A DNA stretch of 64,000 nucleotides from Branchiostoma belcheri. Taxonomy: Eukaryota > Chordata > Leptocardii > Amphioxiformes > Branchiostomatidae. The stretch lies in assembly GCF_001625305.1 (NCBI RefSeq), contig NW_017804065.1, forward strand, positions 119,580 to 183,579, written 5' to 3'. The stretch's first letter is position 1; each line of letters starts with the position of its first letter. Positions 47,668-59,634 of the stretch are shown piece by piece. The notes beneath the pieces are model-generated. The model made no database searches, had not been told where the DNA came from, and saw only the letters and a list, made by a program, of their open reading frames with translations. Both the position numbers and the translations under genes were made by a program.

Positions 47668-50600
47668 ATGACGACAACCCCAGAAAAAGCTGACAAGAAG
47701 GACAAGGAGTCTGGGCTACTGAGGAAGGGATCCTCCTCCAAGAAACCACTCAAGGAGAAGGTGGTGCAGATCTATGAGTCTTTCTTCAAGGTGAGACTGT
47801 TAAATTCTTTTACCACAACCAAACTCTTATCACCTGCCATTTGGTTGTGGTTGAATAGTTCCAATATCTTATATTTAATTTTCAAACCTGGTGAAGTTAT
47901 TTACAGAGGTACAGTAGCTAACGTTATATGAATAACAATATAACTAGTACTTGTATCTTGAATTACATCTTGTAGAAAATAGAGACTATGAAGAACCCTC
48001 AGGTAGTAATAATTGCTGAAGATTATGAAGAAATTCCGCAAATACAAGGACTTGTGTCATTATAGATGTCACAGTATTCCTTGTAAAGTTTTTGGATACA
48101 AATTGTACATCATTTACACTTGTGTTGCTATTTTTTTACCTTCACTACAGGGAGAGGATCCTTCTTTAGGAAACCCCAACTTCTGGGATGAATTTTTCTT
48201 AATGAAGGCAAGAAGTTTCCAATTCTTCTCAAATTAACTTTCTCTCTGCTACTGTGTATGCTACTGTAATCCTGTGATGAAATGGGCTACCTTAGCAGGC
48301 TGACTAGACTATCTGTTGTCTCTCATTTAAAATCATGATTTCTTTAAAAGTAAATTGTTGTAATTTAACATAACATGTTTCCTACTTTTCTTACAGGCAA
48401 ATGTTGCATACATAGAGAAGACATTCTCAAAAATGACCCCAGAGCAACTTGTTGCATTAAAGGTGAGAAAGGGTTGGGATGTTCAAATTTTTCCCTAGAA
48501 TTATATTAGAGTGGAACTCACTGCACAAAGTAGGGGCATTCTCACTGGTTGTCTTCAAAAAACATCTTGAGTAAGTTGTGACATTTCATTCAGACATTTC
48601 ATTCACAAGCAGCCACCGCGTGCCTGCAAAGCTTGTGCAGCTAAATTACAGATACAAGTATTACTACATGTAGTCTGATACAGGTAGTCTGACACTGACT
48701 GATCTCAAATCTTTTTATATAAACATAAATGTCAAATCTTCTTACAGGACAACATCAACCTGCTCTTCCACAGATGCATTCTAACCCTTAAAGAAGACTA
48801 CCAGATCAGGGTGGTCAATGCTCTACAGGTCAGTCTGTATTTTCTACATTGTTGTTATAGAAGCGTGCATAGTCCAGTGATTAGCAGTCCTGCCTTAGGA
48901 CCAAGAGGTTGGAAATCCAAATCCCGGCTGTTGTTGTTTACGTAACATGCACACTACTGGAAAAGGTCACAATAGAACAACTTTACTGGAAGAATAAGAT
49001 ATACAAATGTGCTCAATAAAGGGGATTAAACCAATAAAAACAATTATACACGAACAATACATACCATTAAACCATTGTTGTTGTTTTTCAGACCATGTGT
49101 GCACTGATCCGGGGTGTGTATGGTAAGAGTCTGGGGGATTATGGTTTTGACATCATCAACATTCTGGTCGGATTTGATGCTGCCGAGGTCCAGATGCAGG
49201 TAGGTTGTCATGCTAGACCCACACTTCTAGCAGCCAGCCCTACTATTGGTCAGGCCGTGATAATTAGAAATTGTAATAAAACAGGCTAGCTTATGATGCT
49301 GAAATAACTCATAAAGTTTTTAATAAATGTTATGTTCATCTTACAGTCATTACAGGTATTGTTAAATGTTTTTGTTCCTTTATTCACAAGAAACTATCAA
49401 CATCCTTTACCTCTGTAGAGACTGATAGAAAGTGTCCACTCTATCCTGACTGGAGAAAACCCAGCTGGTCTGAAGACTCTCTCCCTGAAGTTACTCCTCA
49501 TCCTTGCCACTGTAAGTAATCAACAGTTAATTCATTTATTTTTGCGTGGACTTAATTTTGCAGAAGGAATGGAAAGGAGGTTTTTGCAGTGTTGAAGGTT
49601 GCAGTTGAAAGGACAGTAGTAATACAAAAGAAAAGCATGTTTTGCAGTGTCATAATTTCATGGTGTATATTGGTCAATACAAAAACTGCAGAAGTAAAAC
49701 CATCACAAACATTTCAATATAGCATAGGCTTGTTTCCCAACAACTTCCCAAAATCGTTGATAGACATTGGCATTATTCAAAGTACACATTTTTGGATGGT
49801 AAACTTTATTGTTTTCTCAAACCCAGGCAACAGACAACGTGAGCCAGAACACAATACTGGAGTACATCATGATCAACAGTGTGTTTGAGTCAGTTGTACA
49901 GGTGTGTATAATTCACTTAGAAAACACATGTATGCTATGTACTGTGAAAACAACAGGAAATCAAATCATTCTTGTAGTAGAGACCAGAATTATCTTCACA
50001 TGTTTGTCACACATGAAGGTGCTCATTGTATGATATTGGCAGCAAAATTTGTAATATCCTGATGATAAAATCTTTGTTATTATGTTCATGCCATTAAGTA
50101 TGCTGTATATTTATTATCATGAAACAAAATCTGTAACATTCATTTGATATCTATGTTTTTGCAGATATTAGCAAATCCAATGTCTAGGCAAATCCATGGA
50201 CATGATGCTCTCTTGCTGCTAACTATACTGGTCAACTATAGAAAGTATGAGGTAGGGTATTCATCATGTCACTTATTTTTCATCTGCAAGACTATAGTTT
50301 ACATGTAGTTGTAAGTGGGTCTAGTCTAGTCATAAGGCCACACAAATTTGATTTTTTGGTTCTCAGATTTCAAATCAAAGAAGGGGATGGTACACACAAA
50401 AAAACCAGATCTAAGCATATTGTCATAGCCCCAAATGCTTCCATAGGAGCCACAAATTCAGCATACATGTACTAGCCTGATTTATAATTCAAGATTTCAA
50501 GATTGACCGTATCATGAGATGCAAAGCAAGGACAAAAATTTGACATTGCATATATGTTACAAGTATCAGTAGAAAATAGAGAAGAAGCTTCATATGTAAA

Positions 50601-52041
50601 AGAAGAGAAACATCATATCTAAAAGGTAACGTCTTGCAGAATATTGATAGTACAGTTTTTATATACTTACATCAATATCACCTCTTTCTCTTCCAGTCAG
50701 TCAACCCTTATATTGTAAAGCTGTCTATTCTCGACGATGAACTAGCGTTAAACGTAAGTCGCTATCATCTCATTCTATATTTATATAATGTAAGGTTAGA
50801 AAGTGTTTTATTACAAACACGTTTTGAAAAAGGTCAAATGATATAATTCCTGATTTTTCTCTAGGGTCTTGGATGGGTGATATCATCGGCCCTGACAGAT
50901 TTCAACAGAAAATACAAAGAGAAAAAGGAAGAACCTCAGACTGGATGGTTATCTTCCATAACGAGTATGGTAAGTCATAATAGATCTCTGTCTGCAGTTT
51001 GTGTACACTCTACTACAATGTACATCAAACCTGACCAAAAAAACCCACCCTGAGGCCCAGGGTAAAGTAGTCTTCTTGGACAGGTGGCCTCCTTGAGCAG
51101 GGACTGTGAAAAAGTGGTCAGCTTGGACTGCATTGTACCAAGGGAGGCAAGTAGAATAGATGGATCCTTCCAAGTGTAAATCAAAGGTCAGAGGGCTCAG
51201 GTGTTGAATGCGTAACAATGGTGGGACAACACCTGTCATGCACAGGCATGAGGAACCACTCATCATACCTATTGACCTAAGAAGGATCAGCTCTCACAGG
51301 TAGCAGGATGTGCAATGTATTGTTGCAAAAAACATATGTTTGTGGTCTTTTGAGAATCTTATCTGTTTAATTTAGATCAATTCCAAGGCCCACAGTGTGT
51401 CGGTGTGGCATGTTTATGTAAGATATAATTCTACAAGGGTTTTACATGGGTACTTGTACCCATGTGTTGTTTTCAGTAAGGAATTTAACAGGTTTTTCCA
51501 ACTTTTACAGAAGCTCATTATCATATCATGAATAATTAATTAACCTACTTCTGACTTCATAGGTTGGCAATATCTTTGTTGGGGATTCGGACAGCGTCAG
51601 TGCAAAAGTTAGGTAAGTTTGTAAGGACTTATATCCAACATGTCATCATATCCTTTTTTATCTGTTTTTCTAACATGTTTGTCTGAATTTTGGTCCTCAG
51701 TGCACTTCCAAATTAATCTGCAAGGTGGCGCTGCATGCTGCTAGTACACTAAAGTAGCAGAACGATGTAGATGTATTTTCAAGTTGCAGAGATCAACAAA
51801 ATTACAAGCATATCATAGCGTCTCATTTTCTTGTTGTCCGTACAATGCCTTCAGAATTTCTTAGGTCTCATGTATATTGAATTTTACTTCAGTTCAAGTA
51901 TTTTTAGTCAAGGTATGTTAATTTTTGTCCTTTCAGAACAAATGACTCCATTCTACTAGCTCTGTATGAAGCAGTTCATCTGAACAGGAATTTCATCACA
52001 GTGCTCACAACAGTAAGGAACTGATAGTCTTAAAATGTATA

Positions 52042-52077
<36 letters not shown>

Positions 52078-55000
52078 GTCAGTCAGTCTTAAGTGTAGCT
52101 GCATAGTCTAGTGGTTAGTGACCCAGCCTCTGGAACAAGAAGTCATATCCTGGCTTTGTTGCTCACCCGATGTGCACCCGCACATTAAGCAACTGTTCAT
52201 TGAGTTCATTTGAGCTAAATTGATTCAAGATCACTTTCACATGTTTGTCACATGTTTGATCAAACTCTTCTTTCTGTTTTTCTGCAGAGTCACACAGAGT
52301 CGTCCTCTGGTCCCTCCTCTCCAACAACCACACGAGCAGTGGAGGGAACAAGAGAAGGTGAGTTCAACATGACAGATGTATCTGACAATAATGATATAGT
52401 TTCCATGTAGTTGTGTCCAAAGAGATGATGTATACAAGTTTTTATTGCACTGAATTCTGATAACACATCCATCAGATGCCTTGATGAAGTTGTTGTTTTG
52501 TCAAAACAACTCCTTGACATATTCAGCCTCATCTTGCCATTTCTTCATATAGATGAGCTGGGGCCCCAGGCAGATCATCAAGGTGGCGAGGCAGTGCAAG
52601 GTGCTTCTTCATCTTACACTTCATGTCATCTGATCCTTCTGAAGTTGAAATAACCTATGTCACTTAATCCTGTTACATGTAAACTTTGAGCACTAAGGTT
52701 TCTCCCCTATCTGTACATGTACAGGTCCACTACCATCCACCCCTCCACCAGACTCCAGTCAGACCACCAACCACATGGTCACCTTCCTCCAGTACTGCTC
52801 CATTGTTATGCAAGATATCAAAGGTAAGGCATGGGTTTCATTCAGTAACTTCCATGTACGGAGTTATGTTTTCATTGTTTGTGTGTTTGCTTGTTATCTG
52901 AAGATATTTTCACATTCAGCTATCCTAGTTCATTTTGGCTCTATAATGACAGCCAGTGTTTGTTTGTTTTTTCAGACGAACAAAGACTATGCAGTTTTAA
53001 GCTCTGTCTGGTCATCCTTACATGTATAGCTGAGGTAAGGGTCTGATGCTTGTGTTCATTCTATCATATGACATATACAAATGCATACATCCACCTCTAG
53101 TCTTCCCAGTTGTAATGTAGATATTATTATATGTTGTTGTACTTGTCTGAATATCAGAAGGCCAGCTTTAATGTGTTTCTTATCACCTGTTTTCAGGATC
53201 AGTATGCAAATTCATTTCTACATGACGCCAATATGAACTTTGTGGTGCAACTGTATAGAATGGTAAGTCTTATGAACATGTTAAGAATTGGTATTGTGCT
53301 ATTGAGGCCACACCAATTTAATTTGTTGGTTCTCGGATTTTTTCAGAAAAAATATGAAGCGACAGGGCGAAAAAAAATAAAAATAAAAACAGGTCTAGGC
53401 ATCCTATTATAGCCCCAAATGCTACAATATGAGCCATGAAGTCAACAAAAAAGGCTGGGTTAAAATTTAAAGTACATGTATAGATTTTGAACTTTTAATC
53501 AAACCACTGCATTGATAGATGGAAAAAACTGTAACAACTAGGAAGAAAAGGAATTTCCTCAACTGTTGGGGGTAAAATATGAGCATTTTTGAGTTGATTC
53601 AGAACCAGAATCTTTTTTTTTTTTTGCAAATCAGAAAAAAATGAAGAGGCGAATCCGAGAACCAACAAATTAAATTGGTGTGGCCTGATGATAATTTGTG
53701 TCAGATTCATCAGTCTCATCTGAAATAACAAAATGAGATTTTTGGATCAAAGCATTTTAACTGATTCTTGGATGATAATGGTGGAGTGACATTTCAAGGT
53801 TGTTAGTATAAAAATTGCCATGAAACTCAATATAAATGTACATAATTATGTTTTCCCCTTCCCTTCTCCAGCCTATGAGACACAGAAAGATTGCTGTACC
53901 AAACACTTCTTCTAGGCCTCTGGCATGTGCATGGTTAGGTAAGTATGACAATAACTTACAGGCATTTGTTTGAACAGCATGTATTGTACTATACAGTATG
54001 CCAAGTATTGTGACAATCAAACATAGAGGAGAAAGAACATCATCAAAATGCAATTGTTAGTTCACCCCAAGTTAGTGAAGTTTTGTGTTTGCCTTGCCCA
54101 TTTGTCTGTGTGTTTGCAAGTCCCAAAATTTACAATGCAGCATTGCCATACATCATCTATATTGCTGCCATTTTTGTCTTTGGGACTAGGAAGGTTTTAA
54201 AACTCTGATTGCCTTGTGAATACTGGTTATGTACAGAAGAAGCAGCCTTCTCACATAGAAGAGTTTCACCCTGTTTTTATGTTTTATATGTTGATCCACT
54301 AAGTTTAGCATATAACATGTAATTTTTTTCTCCAGACTTGACAGTTGAGTTTATAGTGACCCACATGATGAAGGACTTCCCCATGGAACTCTACATGTAA
54401 GTTATTACCATGGTATTATATACAAACCACTTTCAAAATGGGCTAGTTCTAGTGTGATGTAAACACACATCTGTCTTGCTTAACCTCTCTACTGCCTAAC
54501 TCCATTATCAATACAAATTTAGGTGTCAAATGACCACCTTAGAATGCTGAGGTTAAGGTTAGGAGGATTTGTAAATTGCAGTTGCATGAATATCCTGCAA
54601 ATTTTACAAATTTAGCCGCTGTCTACCTTTTCAGACTTAATGTGAAGAACAGATTAAGAAATAAATTAAGATACTCTTTATTATGTAAATCTGTAAAAGA
54701 ACCCTTATGAGGGACAATGGTGAAATGCTTGCAGTTGCAATCATAAACAGTAGTTTTCTGGCTTGTTTGCAGGAAGTGCCTGGGGATTGTCCACAGACTG
54801 TTGTGTTACCAGAAGAAGTGCAGGGTGAGGTTACAGTACACCTGGAAGGACCTGTGGACAGGTTTGTGTTTTGTCATATCTTCATCTACATCTAAATGCA
54901 CATCTACATGTACTTCTGAGTATCGTCTCAGGCCATACGTAAAGGAGCAGTATAATTTTTAGTTTTTTACCTTCATCACTTTTTACAAGTCCTGCCACAG

Positions 55001-56725
55001 TTTGGAGCGATCTGAAGCCCAAATCCATGTACATTTACTTGTATTTTACAGCTCTTATCAATTTGGTGAAGTTCATGATAGCCCAGGAGGCTCACCTGGC
55101 CAGCAGACATAACATCTTCTACCTAGCCATCAAGGTATGTATCTGTGTTAATGATACAGATTATGTTTACCTTTAGAGATGCTTGTATGTATGTACATGG
55201 TATGTACAAGTATACTATCTGTGTATGACTAGGTATTGCAGCTCTAATCATTGACTCGATTACATATTCCTTCAGAAAATGCATTGATATTTTTTCTATA
55301 ATATGATTTTGTTTTCAGTTTAGATGATACAAAATGTGTAATGTAACTAGTCTGTGTAAACCAGGATATCATGAATCCATCCTTCTCTTCTCCACAGGTT
55401 GTGAATTTGTTCAACCTGTTCATCACCTATGGCGACACGTTCCTGCCCTCCCCCACTAGCTACGATGAGCTGTACTATGAAATTATCCGCATGCACACGG
55501 TCTTTGACAACCTCTACTCCATGGGTAAGCTGAATTCTATATTTACACACAATGTAGACCATGCTAATTCTGTTACATGTGTTTGAAAACATTTTTGACA
55601 ATGATACTGTCTTTGTTCCACCCAGCATTAAGACATGCTACTAACCATGGGGAACACAAAGACTCGGCTACCAGACTGACCAATGCACTGGTCAACATCA
55701 GGTAGGTTATTATCTTATGATCAAATCCATCCTTTCATCACATGCAGTTGAGTTGAATGGTAAGAAATTGTATGAAATTAACTTTAATTTGTTGAAACTT
55801 GCATCACCTAGTGATATCCACAGAGAGGAAATACATTTTGTATATGTATGTCAGGTTACTCCAGTTTTAACCCCTTTCGTCCTATTTCCAGGGCAATAGT
55901 TAACCATTTCACGCCCAAGATCGACTCTTGGTCAGCAGCAAATCATCTGTCCTCCCTGACAGAAGACCAAGTAAGGAGACTCAGTTTCTACTTTTCACCT
56001 TGCACAAATGTATGTTAACATATCCTTAACTTCAGCCTGCAAAGGTAGCTATTTGACATCAAAATTGCAATTATGCTTGATCCAACTTAATATACAATTC
56101 CAGGTAGCTCTGGACCAAGAAGTTGTTACTCACACACTACTGGAAAGGGTCCCGGTCCTTTGGACAGGACATTATAACCATGGTCCAAGGTTACTGTTAG
56201 TTATCAAAAAGAGCTTAAAGGGAATTTCTGTAGTACTGTCAACCTGTATAAGCCGTACACTTATTTGAGATCACCTTCACTGTTTGTTTCACTTCCCAGG
56301 TTCTGGAGGTTGTCCGTAGTAACTACGACACGTTGACGCTGAAACTGCAGGAAAGTCTGGACCAGTACGAGAGATACGCCGAAAAACCCAAGGAGTCGGC
56401 ATTCTTCACACAGCTGGTGAGTCGAACACAGTTTCATATGGCTATAACTGACTCCATATACAAATGTATAAAGTGTATAAAAAGGTTTATTCTCAACAAG
56501 TGGGTTTTTACATCCAACTTTATTCTAGATATTTACCAAGAAACATAACATACCTTTCCACAAAACCACAAGAAAATCATGTCATTTGTTCTGCTTCTGT
56601 TTACAAATAAGCTGTTTTCCCTTTTTCTGCAGGTTCGTTCAATTATATCCGACTTCAGAAAGTCTATCAATGTCGCCGCCTTGCAGCAGGAAGCTGTACT
56701 GCAGGAGTTCTCACACATACACTGA
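47668..56725 (+). CDS. ARMH3: ARMH3 (armadillo-like helical domain containing 3; human C10orf76), complete, 26 coding exons
   Basis: ARMH3 is a cytosolic, Golgi-associated helical-repeat protein; the human protein binds PI4KB and GBF1 and supports Golgi PI4P. Coding exons: 47668-47790, 48151-48207, 48397-48462, 48748-48828, 49092-49199, 49419-49511, 49827-49901, 50165-50251, 50697-50753, 50865-50969, 51563-51612, 51937-52012, 52288-52357, 52553-52600, 52725-52823, 52976-53034, 53197-53262, 53872-53938, 54336-54396, 54773-54861, 55052-55134, 55398-55524, 55626-55701, 55892-55970, 56300-56416, 56633-56725. They sum to 2112 nt (703 residues; human about 689) and every phase joins. Diagnostic stretches: [86 protein letters not shown] and [17 protein letters not shown]. 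The Ser/Thr/Pro-rich linker (exons 13-15) is the variable region. The C-terminal half is the DUF1741-type domain. Confidence 0.97.
48151..48207 (+). CDS. ARMH3: ARMH3 coding exon 2 with a GC donor
   Basis: This exon encodes [19 protein letters not shown], matching the human EDPSK...FWEELFLMK segment. The next bases are GCAAGAAG, and the only phase-compatible junction to exon 3 (ANVAYIEK..., acceptor TTCTTACAG at 48396) uses GC at 48208-48209 as donor. The alternative GT at 48214 would break the frame. Confidence 0.85.
48860..48975 (+). mobile_element. tRNA-derived SINE fragment in an ARMH3 intron
   Basis: The A-box-like AGTCCAGTGATTAGCA and B-box region GGAAATCCAAATCCCGG are followed by CACACTACTGGAAAAGGTC, a body block shared with 56101-56280. 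Confidence 0.55.
49527..49722 (-). mobile_element. MITE of the TACTGTAAATT family, reverse orientation
   Basis: The start TTAATTCATTTATTTTTGCG is the complement of the right end of the 22438-22616 copy. Internal GTTTTGCAGTGTCATAATTT, AACTGCAG and AAAACCATCACAAA blocks match the complementary strand. It lies in the ARMH3 intron between exons 6 and 7. Confidence 0.5.
50335..50470 (+). mobile_element. Truncated MITE of the GGCCACACCAATTT family
   Basis: The left terminus AGGCCACACAAATTTGATTT and the internal CATAGCCCCAAATGCT...AGCC match 53305-53420. The right terminal repeat is missing. It lies in the ARMH3 intron between exons 8 and 9. Confidence 0.65.
52041..52077. repeat. (TA)(GT)n microsatellite
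   Basis: ATATATATGTGTGTGTG and onwards, about 35 bp, in the ARMH3 intron after exon 12. Confidence 0.85.
52095..52260 (+). mobile_element. tRNA-derived SINE fragment in an ARMH3 intron
   Basis: TAGCTGCATAGTCTAGTGG and TTAGTGACCCAGCCTCTGGA resemble the tRNA-like head of the copy at 48860-48975. The B-box region (CATATCCTGGC) is eroded. Confidence 0.5.
52553..52600 (+). CDS. ARMH3: ARMH3 exon 14, symmetric 48-nt linker exon
   Basis: It encodes, with flanking split codons, [15 protein letters not shown] in the variable linker. It begins and ends in phase 1 and is a multiple of three, so skipping would keep the frame. The acceptor CATATAG has a weaker pyrimidine tract than its neighbours and the donor GTGCTTC is weak. 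It is a likely cassette exon, which transcripts would have to confirm. Confidence 0.65.
53305..53686. mobile_element. MITE with perfect 35-bp terminal inverted repeats
   Basis: The left end 53305-53339 begins AGGCCACACCAATTTAATTT and the right end 53652-53686 ends AAATTAAATTGGTGTGGCCT. By eye the 35 bases are exactly inverted. The interior is A-rich and non-coding. It lies in the ARMH3 intron between exons 17 and 18. Relics of the family are at 50335-50470 and 32394-32780. No clear target-site duplication was found. Confidence 0.85.
54080..54220. repeat. Dispersed repeat related to 5590-5780 / 27860-28030
   Basis: TGTCTGTGTGTTTGCAAGTC, ACAATGCAGCATTG and CTCTGATTGCCTTG follow the same block order as the copy at 27860-28030, with lower similarity. 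It lies in an ARMH3 intron. Confidence 0.4.
56101..56280 (+). mobile_element. SINE body fragment in an ARMH3 intron
   Basis: CACACTACTGGAAAGGGTCC, GGTCCTTTGGACAGGACATT and CAAAAAGAGCTTAAAG form a SINE-like body; the CACACTACTGGAAA block is shared with 48860-48975. No tRNA head is preserved. Confidence 0.45.
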
Positions 56726-57022
56726 TTTAACTGTATTCATACTTTTGCACTAGCAATGGTTATTCTATGTACTACAGCCATAAATATTGATAAAGTTTGA
56801 CAGGCCCTGGACTGATACTAAGAATTACAAAACACCAATGCAGCACATGTTTTTTTCACCAAGCTAGTGGTATAATGTGATCTTATGTGAACTTGGCAGA
56901 AAATTTCAAGAAATATGAAATGATGTGACTACAGATAAAACAAGTGAAAGGTGCATAGATTGATCGCTAAGATGAATTGTACTTTGAATTGGTTTTAAGA
57001 AATAAAGAATAATTGTTTTGTT
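56726..57022 (+). other. ARMH3: ARMH3 3' UTR and poly(A) signal
   Basis: The stop TGA is at 56723-56725. The first canonical AATAAA downstream is at 57001-57006, placing the transcript end near 57020. Weaker or later signals cannot be excluded. Confidence 0.6.
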
Positions 57023-59190
57023 AGTGTAGACTTAACTGATAGCCCACCACAGTACAGGTATCGCTATGTGTTATGATAACATGATATTAGATTCACTAAT
57101 GGAGGCATGAACATATAGCTGAAGATTTTATTGTTTTATTTGTTGACTGTTCTTCTGAACTTATGATCCAACAAATCCAATGCAACTCCTAGGTAGTGAT
57201 TACAAGTAGAAGTTAACTACTGGCCCATTTGTTCTGTAGGCAATTAAGCTTAAGTATTGTTAGAATGCTAGGAAAATTAACCCAAATAGCTTGCGTAATT
57301 TTTCCTTTATCAATGCTTGTGATCATTGCTGTGGTGAAAGTAACATATTTGGTAGACGGCTTATTCCTCGCTTTTTTACCAAGTCAAGTTTTATTGGTAA
57401 TGGGCCTGTGTTACCTGCCTGGCTGTTGTAAAAGATGGCAAAAGTTAACCCTCATCACAAGCGGAATGGATTATTCCTGAATTTTTGTACAGTGTTGTAT
57501 GAACCTTGTTTTATTACAGTACTGGAATGTTGTGGTCAGTAGCGAAAAACAAAACAAAACCAGTTGGATTTTTTGTGAAAATGGCCAGTATGCCAGGCAA
57601 TAATTGAAAAAAATGACTATTTCACAATTTTTGTGCAATCTTACTAAATTCCAATTTTCAGCTTAACTAGTTTTGTATAGAATAGCCCAAAAGCCCCAAC
57701 ATTTCTGGGCATTGAAGAAGAAAATAAACTGTACACAAAAATTATACCTAACTCCTTCTTAAAAGTGGTGTTATTTAGCCATATCTGCAATGTGCTGAAT
57801 ATACAATTTACAGTGCAGTGATGTGTTTGAACAATTGTTTCTAGTATTGCTAGGAGGCACATACAGGCTTTTAAATAAAATTTCCTTCCACTAACAACAC
57901 CTTTAAAATTGACATAGGTTACATCAATACATCTTGATTTAACATGTAAAAGAGTATTTCTCTGACACCATTCTTGCCTGATATTAATGTATGATACTTG
58001 GAAAATAAAAATTTCATTCACTTAAGGATGCCACGTGTTGAATCCTCAGTAAAATGTGTATACCGGTACCTTTGTTGTTTGTGCTCTGCATCATGTACAC
58101 AACATGGGTTTTGCAAAACTAGCAATAGATTGTTTAAGGAGATCTAAGATGTCATGTAGGACTGGAAGCTCCAGAAATACAATGTGGTAAAGTATCATGT
58201 TATAGTAGTACAGTAATGTTACATAGACGAATACACATTACATGTACACTCATTTAACTCTGTTTTAAATAGGCAGAAACTGTATATATGGTATTATTGT
58301 ATTAAATGTACATTTGTAAGTTGACAAGGGTAACCCATGGTGGATGAAGGGTCGCAAAGTAATATGGGCGATTACATCATTGGGCCTCCTTGTCAAATGT
58401 CATCAGAGGAGGCCATCTGCTATTGCATAAAGGGGGTGAAGTCTGCCACCTCCATACCATAAGCATAACACAATTAAACACATACAGTAGCTAGTCCTTT
58501 TGAATTAAGTATAAAGCATTATCGGGACAAGTGTTATCTGTGAATAAACCAGCTGCCTCAGATCTACTAGGATTAAACCAGATGTTGCATTTGTGATGTA
58601 CTATTTATAATTTCTTATATCTCCGATGTTTGCAGAAAATCAATGGTATAACGTTGCTGCAGACAGACAAAATGTGAACATTTGCCAATTGATTATCACA
58701 AGTCACACTTTTAGCATAATATGCATTATATGTTACAGTATTCATATACACATGTAGTATATATCATATTACCTTATTTCCACTTTAAATACCTGTCTCG
58801 TTATCCATCATGTCAAAAGTCATGAAAATCAAGGACATTATACAGACACCCCCTTGTGAAAATCAATCAGTTCTCTCCTATGAACTTAAACATCCCTGCA
58901 GTTACAAAACAAGCCGATAGAGGGACGGTCACCTCCTCCTTAGCATAACCAAGGAGGTTAAAAATCAAGTACATGTATCATGACAAGCTTGCATGGCTTC
59001 TTGTCCTTGAGTTATGCCTTTCACATGCATGTGCACCTGCACACACACACACACATTAATGTTATGCCAACATTTATAACGTTACCAAAAATAAACCTTG
59101 GAGTTGGTGACTAAATAAGAGATACTTGCAAGTTAGTTGATAACATTCCCTTCCACAGGAGGGAGTGAAACATGAAATATGATTAGTAAT
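57023..59190. other. Intergenic region between ARMH3 and PACSIN
   Basis: It contains a weak copy of the GAAGTCTGCCA repeat family (58320-58460) and a short CA run at 59041-59055. The 83- to 125-codon open frames lack recognisable motifs, and the one at 57229 does not start with ATG. No gene supported. Confidence 0.5.
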
Positions 59191-59199
59191 ACAATTAAT

Positions 59200-59256
59200 G
59201 ACCAATCCTCTGATGTCACCGCCAGGACTCACCCAGGGGCTCCTGGCTCCGCCCAA
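59200..59256 (+). promoter_or_regulatory. Promoter-like motif cluster upstream of PACSIN
   Basis: CCAAT at 59202-59206, CRE-like TGATGTCA at 59211-59218 and the GC-box GGCTCCGCCC at 59245-59254 lie about 200 bp before the candidate 5' exon. The function is inferred from motif clustering. Confidence 0.4.
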
Positions 59257-59439
59257 CTTTAACGGCATGTAACCGCATCGATGTCTGTTAATGCCAACAA
59301 ATTCATTACTGAGATCTAAGCTAAAGCAATAAATACAACAATAAAAGAAGATTACATGAGAATTAGTCTATTGCTATAAATAATAGGTTGGTTTGTACAT
59401 TAGCTTATCTTCCAGATCTCGAAATATTTTTATGAGGAA

Positions 59440-59634
59440 ATGTGTTGCGTTTTGATGCGGTGTAAGGAAGTCGCCATCTTGGTTCCCCTGGTCGGAAACT
59501 CGAGACACGGTCAGTTCTGGTCATTCCGCCGCTTCGGTTTGGCCGCTCTGTTTACATTTACAACATTTTGGGTGTCCGGAAGTACCTTAAAACGACGAGA
59601 GAGCAAAGGTGCGACGCAGAAGCGATTGCAGAAG
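59440..59634 (+). other. PACSIN: Candidate 5' UTR first exon of PACSIN
   Basis: This GC- and CpG-richer block ends GCAGAAG then GTACGTGAG, a good donor at 59635. It contains CGCCATCTTGG (59472-59482), a YY1-type site often found at or just after transcription starts. The next acceptor, TTTTTATAG at 63532, precedes the ATG exon. The 5' limit is approximate. Confidence 0.5.

Noticed and set aside
57229..57480. 83-codon hydrophobic frame after ARMH3
   Set aside because: It starts at TTG downstream of the ARMH3 poly(A) signal and has no family resemblance. Hydrophobicity is expected from T-rich sequence.
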